This document shows, piece after piece, positions 41,614 through 47,560 of a DNA stretch of 47,560 nt (positions are counted from its first letter, which is position 1; each line of letters starts with the position of its first letter). Under the pieces are notes generated by a model. It saw nothing but the letters and a program-made list of their open reading frames with translations. It did no database searches and had not been told where the DNA came from. A program made the position numbers and the translations under genes. The DNA is from Candidatus Poribacteria bacterium (lineage in GTDB: Bacteria > Poribacteria > WGA-4E > WGA-3G): positions 1 to 47,560 of the forward strand of contig JAJEEK010000100.1 of NCBI GenBank assembly GCA_022821065.1, in the 5' to 3' direction.

Positions 41614-42717
41614 CTACGCAACCTGAACTAACACTTCACCCAACACATCCATCTTCGGTGTGATCCCCAAACCCGGTTGCGTTGACGCTGCCATCCTACC
41701 ACGAACCCGTTGCGGTGCACCGTCTGCCGTACGAACTGTGACATAACTATTAAAATCCGTCGCAGTGAAAAGGAATTCCGGTGGCGTGCTATGCGCGAGG
41801 TGTGCAATCGCAGCAGTTGTAATATCGCCACCCCAGCTGTCTTCGATCGTCATCGCCACGCCGAGTTCAACGCAGAGGTCTCTCGCGAGTTTCGCCCGCG
41901 TCAACCCACCGAATTTGCTGATCTTGATATTCACGACATCCATCGCCCGGTCGGCATGCCCGCGTAATAACGCATGGATACTGTCAATCGTCTCATCGAG
42001 GACAAAAGCGTGGTCCGTCCGCTGACGGATCGCGAGGCACTCTTCATAGGAAAGACAAGGTTGTTCGATATAGACATCCACATCCCGCACGCCTCGGACA
42101 ACGCGAGCGGCTTCGTGCATCAGCCAGCCCGTATTCGCATCCGCAATCAGCACATCATCGGGTTCCATCAATTCCGCAACGGCGCGGATCCGTTCAATAT
42201 CGGTATTCGGATCGCCGCCGACTTTCAACTGGAACTTACGGTAGCCTTCCGAACGGTAAGTCGCAACCTTCGCCGCCATCTCGTCCGGCGATTGTTGTGA
42301 GATCGCACGGTAGAGCATGAAATCCTCGCCATACCGACCCCCGAGAAGCGTACAGACAGACTGCTTCGAGACTTTGCCGAGAATATCCCAACACGCAATG
42401 TCGATTGCCGATTTCACATACGGATGACCCTTAAGCGCGAGGTCCATCCGTCGGTTGAGCGGAAGCAGTTGCGTCGGGTCTTCACCGATAAGATGCGCTG
42501 CGAGTTCAGCGATACCCGTACGCGCACCCGTCGCATAAGCCGGAAGATAGAACGGACCCAACGGACAGACCTCACCGTAGCCGGTAATACCTGCGTCCGT
42601 TTCAACCGAGACAATCGTACTGTCGAAGACGGAAACAGATTTCCCGCCAGACCAGTTGTAGCTGCCTTCATAAAGCGGCAGATCGACTTGATAGGCTTTG
42701 ATTGATTGAATTTTCAT
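41614..42717 (-). CDS. Enolase-superfamily (mandelate racemase / MLE) enzyme
   Basis: A 367-residue enzyme with the N-terminal capping domain ([36 protein letters not shown]) and the TIM barrel. Visible catalytic elements are FQLKVGG (second-strand lysine), metal ligands in [14 protein letters not shown] and LDETIDS, and [11 protein letters not shown] (sixth-strand lysine). The QLKVGG and [10 protein letters not shown] blocks resemble cis-3-hydroxy-L-proline dehydratase and hydroxyproline-betaine epimerase relatives, but this is only a suggestion. The ATG at 42717 with AGGA upstream fits the family start; the longer frame adds nine residues. It is monocistronic, and repeat A copy 3 lies 40 bp upstream. 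Confidence 0.87.
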   Translation of the reverse strand: MKIQSIKAYQVDLPLYEGSYNWSGGKSVSVFDSTIVSVETDAGITGYGEVCPLGPFYLPAYATGARTGIAELAAHLIGEDPTQLLPLNRRMDLALKGHPYVKSAIDIACWDILGKVSKQSVCTLLGGRYGEDFMLYRAISQQSPDEMAAKVATYRSEGYRKFQLKVGGDPNTDIERIRAVAELMEPDDVLIADANTGWLMHEAARVVRGVRDVDVYIEQPCLSYEECLAIRQRTDHAFVLDETIDSIHALLRGHADRAMDVVNIKISKFGGLTRAKLARDLCVELGVAMTIEDSWGGDITTAAIAHLAHSTPPEFLFTATDFNSYVTVRTADGAPQRVRGRMAASTQPGLGITPKMDVLGEVLVQVA

Positions 42718-42756
42718 ATTTTTTCCTGAACGCAATTCCCCCACGCGCGGTAGTTC

Positions 42757-42985
42757 GTAGGTTGGGTTGAGCGGGACCGATGAGACGATGCGGACGACCC
42801 AAACACATTTCGACCCCTAACCGCTCATATCAATTATGGAAGTAGCAAAACCCAACAAGTCCATACTGTTGAAACCGAAAAGCGTTGGGTTTCACTCAGT
42901 TTTTGTTGATTTCAGGTCGCTCTGTTGCGTTGCAAACTCTGTGCTGTGTGCGATTTTTAGTAGGTTTCCGTTCAACCCAACCTAC
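42757..42985 (+). repeat. Repeat A copy 3 (BIME-like)
   Basis: GTAG-GTTGGGTT at 42757 and AACCCAAC-CTAC to 42985 with internal AACCCAAC and GTTGGGTT. It lies about 140 bp past the 3' end of the RAYT gene and is the best complete copy in this orientation. Confidence 0.8.
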
Positions 42986-43128
42986 GTTGACATTTGTGTT
43001 TTATTATCAAACTCACATCGCGTAATCTACTCGTTCCCGATTTGCGGAGAGAATGAAATTTCATCTTCTGTGCCCCACATCTCATCATACAATCCATTCT
43101 GAACGTAACGATGAAAACTTGAATATTT

Positions 43129-43569
43129 CTAATCCTTTGGTGCATTCACTAAACCATGTTTTACAGGGTTATAATGAATATACTCGACATGTTTAGCATA
43201 ATCTCGATCATCTCTAATCAGGTGCTCCCAAAATCTTCGTTGCCAAAATGCTCGCTCCTGTTTACTTTGACGCGATTCAGAAACAATACCATGATACCCA
43301 TCCTGACAATAACGACTAAAGTAACTCTTGATTAACCGCCATCGCATTGAAAAGTTATGATCGTCTTCAGGTAAAGTCCAGATACAATGGAGGTGATCAG
43401 GAAGCAAAACAAAAGCATCAATATTTATGGGATGTCGTTGTATTGTATATCGAAATGCTCGGCGTAGCAATTCCACATTAGCAGGAATGCAGAGGAACGG
43501 GCGGCGATTATGGGTAACGAGAGTAAAGAAGTACGTTCTGCCGCTGATTTTTATTCGACGATATCTCAT
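43129..43569 (-). CDS. RAYT: REP-associated tyrosine transposase
   Basis: A 146-residue single-strand transposase of the Y1 (IS200-like) class. The start at 43569 gives the canonical MRYRRIKISGRTYFFTLVTH. The HUH metal motif is PDHLHCIW and the catalytic tyrosine lies in YIHYNPVKHGLV; RRFWEHLIRDDRDYAKHVEY is typical of the RAYT branch. RAYTs are usually not mobile themselves but act on palindromic REP sequences marked by a GTAG tetranucleotide. Here GTAG-hairpin elements (repeat A) surround the gene. The protein looks complete. Confidence 0.88.
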   Translation of the reverse strand: MRYRRIKISGRTYFFTLVTHNRRPFLCIPANVELLRRAFRYTIQRHPINIDAFVLLPDHLHCIWTLPEDDHNFSMRWRLIKSYFSRYCQDGYHGIVSESRQSKQERAFWQRRFWEHLIRDDRDYAKHVEYIHYNPVKHGLVNAPKD

Positions 43570-43605
43570 AATATATATCACCAATAATTCTCTTTTTTTC
43601 TTGTA
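43565..43605 (+). repeat. RAYT 5' flank duplicated at 44331-44371
   Basis: The stretch starting tctcataatatatatcacca and ending cttgtag contains the RAYT start codon (as CAT on this strand). It recurs at 44331-44371, where it leads directly into repeat A copy 7. This shows that sequence was copied from the RAYT locus into a nearby element. Confidence 0.75.
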
Positions 43606-43698
43606 GCGCATACGGGTGAAAAACGAAAAGCGTTGGGGTTCACTATAAATCATGCTGTATATATGATGTAAAGTCAAGGAAAAAAGATATCCAGCATC

Positions 43699-43926
43699 GT
43701 AGGTTGGGTTGAGCGTTAGAGATTCAAATGCGGTTGGTTTCGATAGAGGATGCCCCTATTGATAGCCCGTTCTGTGAGCGAGCGATAGCGAAACCCAACA
43801 AGCGCATACGGGTGAAAAACGAAAAGCGTTGGGTTTCACTCAGTTTTTTCAATTGAGAGATTTCGAGGTTCTCTAAAGTTTCTTATCTGTGAAGGTTTTT
43901 TGGCTTGGTCGTTCAACCCAACCTAC
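43699..43926 (+). repeat. Repeat A copy 4
   Basis: GTAG at 43699-43702, CTAC at 43923-43926, two-hairpin layout. It lies upstream of the RAYT start and its loop sequences are more diverged in the first half. Confidence 0.75.
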
Positions 43927-43974
43927 AAATCTACAAAAAACGTTGTTTGAGAATATCGTGTTCTGATAACTCAC

Positions 43975-44116
43975 GATAGCGAAACCCAACAAGCGCATAC
44001 GGGTGAAAAACGAAAGCGTTGGGTTTCACTCAGTTTTTTCAATTGAGAGATTTCGAGGTTCTCTAAAGTTTCTTATCTGTGAGGGTTTTTTGGCTTGGTC
44101 GTTCAACCCAACCTAC
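43975..44116 (+). repeat. Repeat A copy 5, right part
   Basis: It starts within the first hairpin (GCGAAACCCAAC) and runs to CTAC at 44116. The second half is nearly identical to copy 4. Confidence 0.7.
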
Positions 44117-44211
44117 AAAAATCCTTACATCATTAACCCCTATAAATTATGCGCTATATATAATGTCCTATCGTTTGGACAGTTTTTTGTGATTCATAGG
44201 TAGAAATAGAT

Positions 44212-44331
44212 GTAGGTTGGGTTGAGCGGAACCGATGAGACGATGCGGACGCCCCAAACACATTTCGACCCCTAACCGCTTATATCACTTATGGAAGTAG
44301 CGAAACCCAACAAGCGCATACTGTTGAAACC
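44212..44331 (+). repeat. Repeat A copy 6, left part
   Basis: GTAG-GTTGGGTT at 44212 through AACCCAAC near 44306, then broken off and joined to the duplicated RAYT flank. Confidence 0.7.
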
Positions 44332-44368
44332 TCATAATATATATCACCAATAATTCTCTTTTTTTCTT

Positions 44369-44595
44369 GTAGGTTGGGTTGAGCGGAACCGATGAGACGG
44401 TGCGGACGCCCCAAACACATTTCGATCCCTAACCGCTTATATCACTTATGGAAGTAGCGAAACCCAACAAGCGCATACTGTTGAAACCGAAAAGCGTTGG
44501 GTTTCACTCGATTTTTTTGAAGTGAGAGATTTCGAGGTTCTCTAAAGTTTCTTATCTGTGAGGGTTTTTTGGCTTGGTCGTTCAACCCAACCTAC
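44369..44595 (+). repeat. Repeat A copy 7
   Basis: Complete, GTAG (44369-44372) to CTAC (44592-44595). It follows directly on the duplicated RAYT flank. A sequence after it (about 44622-44690) repeats 43647-43710. Confidence 0.8.
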
Positions 44596-44810
44596 AAAAA
44601 TCCTCACATCATTAACACCCCTATAAATCATGCTGCATATATAATGTAAAGTCAAGGAAAAAAGATATCCAGCATCGTAGGTTCGATTGAGCGAAACCCG
44701 GCGAAACTTAAATAACCCTGCAAATAAATTTGACTTACATTCCAAATTTAGCGTATAATTAAACCGTGAGGAAGATGTTATTCTCCTCCAAAGAAAACAA
44801 AAACACCCCA

Positions 44811-44890
44811 CAACACGTGCCAGCACGACGTTTCAAGGTATAGGGAACCCTGAAAACCGAATGCCTCCGGCGCGTGTTTCGGGTTAAAGA
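44811..44890 (-). repeat. Repeat F copy 2 (inverted)
   Basis: Reverse-complement match to 621-700, sharing TTAACCCGAAACACGCGCC, GGTTCCCTATACCT and GAAACGTCGTGC. The palindromic arms are less perfect than in copy 1. Confidence 0.65.
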
Positions 44891-44908
44891 CCCACCCCAA
44901 AACCCCAA

Positions 44909-45157
44909 ATCCGCTCTTTTGTACCACAAACTTCCAGTTTGTGTCCTCCACCAGACCGCTCTTTTGTACCACAAACTTCCAGTTTGTGACACAAGAACGC
45001 TATGTTTACAGAAAAATCTCATCTAACAGCACACGCTGCAGCCAAAAGCTGCTCTTTTGTACCATAAACTGTTAGTTTGTGCTGTCAAACCGCTGTGTTT
45101 ACAGAAAAATCTCATCTAACAGAACCGACTACAGCCAAAATTGCGTCCGTCCTACCC
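44909..45157 (+). repeat. Degenerate tandem repeat B cluster
   Basis: Three partial units each contain CTCTTTTGTACCA, CACAAACT or TAAACTGTTAGTTTGTG, and CTGTGTTTACAGAAAAATCT. The last ends TTGCGTCCGTCCT. Outer ends are diverged or missing. Confidence 0.65.
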
Positions 45158-45164
45158 AAAAAAA

Positions 45165-45330
45165 ATTGCGATATACTCAATTTATACCAAAAAAAATAAA
45201 AATAAATTTGACTTAATCAATAATATTATGTATAATATTAACGTATTAGGTCAAAAACCAATATTAATCGGCTAAATTGTCCTAATACCCATTTAAAGTT
45301 CCGAATGGGTCTCCAGCGGTTGACCTACTG
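45165..45330 (+). promoter_or_regulatory. Promoter-leader unit 1
   Basis: TTGACT (45208-45213), 17 bp, TATAAT (45231-45236). The transcript would contain GTATTAGG (45243-45250) pairing CCTAATAC (45281-45288), then CCATT/AATGG. A competing stem TAGGTCAA (45247-45254)/TTGACCTA (45320-45327) excludes the first. It looks like a two-state leader or a small RNA; no known class is recognised. Confidence 0.5.
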
Positions 45331-45371
45331 TTCCATGTAGAAACCACAAAAAAGCGGTTTTTACCGGCAAA

Positions 45372-45545
45372 AAATTTCGGTATATTCAATTTATATCAAA
45401 AAAAATACAAAAAACTTGACTTAATTAAGAATATTATGTATAATATTAGCATATTAAGGCAAATTTTTTGTAACTTACAATAAAATCAAACGTCTTAATG
45501 TATATTGTGGTTTAGTTCCGTTTCACATAGACCACGATATCGAAT
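45372..45545 (+). promoter_or_regulatory. Promoter-leader unit 2 (duplicate of unit 1)
   Basis: TTGACT (45416-45421), 17 bp, TATAAT (45439-45444). The ~95 bp around the promoter are similar to unit 1 (about four in five bases by eye), offset by 208 bp. The downstream stem ATTAAG/CTTAAT corresponds to the first stem of unit 1 with changed bases. GTTCCG is kept in the next loop. Confidence 0.5.
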
Positions 45546-45551
45546 TAACGT

Positions 45552-45641
45552 AAGTTGGAGATTTGGCAGGAATACGAGGCTGAATTCATTGATGCCTATA
45601 AACAGCAAGTCTTAAGCCTCGAAAACGCCACACCTCCGTAA
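45552..45641 (+). pseudogene. Possible 29-codon gene fragment
   Basis: From TTG the frame reads LEIWQEYEAEF, IDAYKQQVLSLENATPP then stop, just after the leader units. It looks protein-like but too short to judge. It could be a leader peptide or the end of a deleted gene. Confidence 0.25.
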
Positions 45642-45754
45642 ATTTGACACAATCGCACGGACACACGAAAACCTTATGAATCCGTGCAAAAAGAGTTTTC
45701 AGTACGCAGTTCAGACCTTGTGTCGGGAACATTTTAGCGACTGCCACAATAAAC

Positions 45755-45965
45755 CTCTTTAACTGGCAACTGGCAACTGGAAACTTTAAAAAAAGGTTAG
45801 TTTATTTTTTTTAGAATGGGTTTACTTCCCTGAATCCATTCGACTGTTGAATGGAAGTCTTTGAAGTGACCAGTAACCAGTGTCCAGTAACCAGTTAAGA
45901 GGTTTTCGGAGAATCAGGACACTCTTTAACAACTGGCAACTTGTAACTGGAAACTGGCAACTTGA
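45755..45965 (+). repeat. Repeat G cluster (ACTGGCAACT type)
   Basis: Stretches such as aactggcaactggcaactgg, ccagtaaccagtgtccagta and aactggaaactggcaacttg are repeated on both strands, so parts can pair. They lie in the long leader of the lamin-tail protein gene. Confidence 0.65.
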
Positions 45966-46015
45966 AAAAGACTTAACACTATTTTTTCTATTTACATTTT
46001 GGAGGAAAATAAAGT

Positions 46016-47560
46016 ATGTCAAATCGATTGACATTTTCCTTAGCAAGTTTAATTTTCTTAATAGCACTTGGGCTGGTGTTCGTTCCGGTGTCTGTCATGG
46101 CGCATGATGCAGAACAGACAGAAGGAGCAGATGATACTATAACCACTGATAATGTACCTTCGCATACACATCCGGTGAAAGAAGCGATAACTGCGACGGC
46201 TACGGCGGGTGCTCTTTCTCTCCATAATGCCCACCCAACGGTAGAAGTTACTTTGGACGGCGGCGGTACGGAAGCCGTAGTTACATCAGCAACTCCAGGA
46301 ACTACTGATGAGGTTACTTTGGTTGTTCAGTTCAATATGCCGACAATAGCTGGTGCGACTGACGGGACCGCAACTGAGGTTGATACCACCACTTTAACTA
46401 ACAATTTATTGGGGGCTACTCACCTTTCTGTCGCGATCCGTGACAATTCAGGAACATCTCCAGCGACGGGTACCTTGATCACCAATACCTTTACTGGAGG
46501 TACTGTTAATGTTACCTTGGGGACGGTTGTTCGCACAGAACCCACCGCTGGTACCAAGTTTGAAGTGCCATTGACTATACCTACGGAGGCTATTCCCACT
46601 GGTACAGCAGGTGAAGATGATGAAAAATTTCACCTTATAATCAAAGTGAACCAAGGTGCTGGATACGGTCTGCAGAAAACCCTGCCAAATGATGATCCCT
46701 TTGGTGACAATATTGATGTTCCTGGTGGAGCAAGTCAGGCATCAATGACCAAAACATTCACGCTGGTGAGGCAGTTGACAGAGGACCCAACAACTGTAGA
46801 GGTCAGCGTACCCGACGAGACAATGGCTGATGACCCATTTACGGTTACCTTGATGTTCTCGGATGATGTCGCGTTAGAAGCACGTGATATTGTTGTTTCA
46901 CCGCGTAATGCTGCTTTGGTTGGCGATCCTACGCCAGCTACGGCAGATGCTGAAATGGACGATGAGTGGACAGTAGAAATCACACCCATTGCAGCGAATG
47001 TCCCTGACGATGGTATAACAATATCTGTCCATTCCAGTGTCGCAGACCCAGCAGCCACAATGGGTAGTGCAACTGTAATGCCTCCTGATGATACTGAAAT
47101 AGATACAGGTGAAATGCTTGCTAACAACGCTTACCTCGTCATCGTCCGCGATATGGATAACGCACCGGACTTCGGCACTACCAACCCCGATATGATGGAA
47201 TGGTCAGATATGCCGGACCTGCATGAACTCTTTATTCGGAACGCCCTGGGCGGTGGTTCTTTGCAGTTGACTGCTACCGATGTTAGCGGCGCACGTAAGA
47301 TGGTCTTCAGCGAAATTATGTGGGGTATTGATGAAGGTCAAGTCGGTAATGACGACGCTGATAAGAACCAGTGGATTGAGATTTACAACCGCTCTGGTGC
47401 AGCCGTTGCACATAGCGCGATTACTATCACAGCGAAAGAAGGTCGTCCCGCACTGGTGCAAGGACTTGATCTTGTCAGTAACGTCGTTGGTGGCGGTGCG
47501 GATTGGATCGGTGGTAAAGGTCAGAACGGTAACACTGGTGGTACTGATACCAATGGTAAC
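46016..47560 (+). CDS. Secreted lamin-tail-domain surface protein (5' part)
   Basis: An open frame of 515 codons that runs off the window. GGAGG lies 10 bases before the ATG. Residues 1-34 form a signal peptide (LTFSLASLIFLIALGLVFVP, cleavage near MAHDA). The mature part is Thr/Asp/Gly-rich with beta-sandwich, Ig-like character. Near residue 425 starts the lamin-tail-like block KMVFSEIMWGID...NQWIEIYNRSGAAV, followed by a Gly/Asn-rich stretch (WIGGKGQNGNTGGTDTNGN). Such proteins are typical of the exported repertoire of this lineage and may be cell-envelope or matrix components. Two tandem promoters and a ~570-bp leader upstream suggest tuned expression. Confidence 0.8.
   Translation, partial: MSNRLTFSLASLIFLIALGLVFVPVSVMAHDAEQTEGADDTITTDNVPSHTHPVKEAITATATAGALSLHNAHPTVEVTLDGGGTEAVVTSATPGTTDEVTLVVQFNMPTIAGATDGTATEVDTTTLTNNLLGATHLSVAIRDNSGTSPATGTLITNTFTGGTVNVTLGTVVRTEPTAGTKFEVPLTIPTEAIPTGTAGEDDEKFHLIIKVNQGAGYGLQKTLPNDDPFGDNIDVPGGASQASMTKTFTLVRQLTEDPTTVEVSVPDETMADDPFTVTLMFSDDVALEARDIVVSPRNAALVGDPTPATADAEMDDEWTVEITPIAANVPDDGITISVHSSVADPAATMGSATVMPPDDTEIDTGEMLANNAYLVIVRDMDNAPDFGTTNPDMMEWSDMPDLHELFIRNALGGGSLQLTATDVSGARKMVFSEIMWGIDEGQVGNDDADKNQWIEIYNRSGAAVAHSAITITAKEGRPALVQGLDLVSNVVGGGADWIGGKGQNGNTGGTDTNGN

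Noticed and set aside
45880..46107. 75-codon plus-strand frame overlapping the surface protein start
   Set aside because: It is built mostly of ACTGGCAACT repeats, and the frame from 46016 has a strong ribosome site and signal peptide.

Overview
The window looks like an accessory-rich chromosomal segment of an uncultured Gram-negative bacterium. The best fit from gene content is Candidatus Poribacteria or a close relative. That is inferred from the mixture of a sulfatase, DUF6785/6784 membrane protein, PhyH dioxygenase, enolase-superfamily enzyme, amidohydrolase, ornithine-cyclodeaminase-like protein, three LamG proteins, lipoproteins, beta-barrel proteins and heavy loads of short palindromic repeats. 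No rRNA, tRNA or CRISPR array was recognised.

Layout. 0.7-6.3 kb: an internally deleted M81 (MlrC-like) gene, a sulfatase/DUF6785 operon and an S51-type peptidase. 6.7-9.8 kb: a tetR - FG-GAP lipoprotein - outer-membrane protein cluster with two matching 17-bp operators. 10-12.7 kb: a coiled-coil membrane protein, a LamG protein, and a PhyH dioxygenase with a small glycine-rich protein. 13-17.3 kb: the most unusual locus, where an ECF sigma factor is fused in frame to a complete DNA polymerase sliding clamp (DnaN) and followed 9 bp later by a MacB-type permease. It is preceded by two copies of a bipartite ECF-like promoter motif; a third copy sits above a sigma-gene remnant on the far side of the permease. 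17.3-26.2 kb: an O-methyltransferase, a WD40/FlgD-like secreted protein, a TnpB transposon, a LamG gene and a lipoprotein gene that share a 5' leader, a truncated glycoside-hydrolase-like gene, a duplicated-domain protein and an amidohydrolase. 26.4-34.3 kb: a 1515-residue lipoprotein with about 29 propeller repeats, a barrel protein and a third LamG protein. 34.7-38 kb: a BlaI/BlaR1-type pair and an ornithine-cyclodeaminase-like gene. 38-39.3 kb: a second TnpB transposon. 39.4-41.5 kb: a type II restriction-modification pair bracketed by ~250-bp direct repeats. 41.6-45 kb: an enolase-superfamily enzyme, then a RAYT transposase inside a cluster of GTAG...CTAC palindromic elements. 45.2-47.6 kb: duplicated promoter/leader units and a secreted lamin-tail protein that runs off the window.

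The two strongest discoveries are these. (1) Both tnpB genes start with a structured leader made of an outer stem, an 8-bp stem, a 7-bp pseudoknot and an inner hairpin. The two copies differ by nine compensatory base-pair changes and no broken pairs. The order of the three inner helices is that of a nested double pseudoknot, as in HDV-like ribozymes. (2) The sigma-clamp fusion has its own probable autoregulatory promoters and an internal Shine-Dalgarno that could also release free clamp.

Repeat families, labelled here for cross-reference: A, ~229-bp GTAG-hairpin-hairpin-CTAC elements, probably BIME-like substrates of the RAYT; B, ~125-bp elements with ends like AGGACTTACGCA/TGCGTAAGTCC; C, ~128-bp MITE-like elements with TATAGTRAAAC ends; F, ~80-bp elements with CACGCGCC arms; G, CAGTCAGC/ACTGGCAACT-type simple repeats. 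Several now supply stop or start codons to genes.
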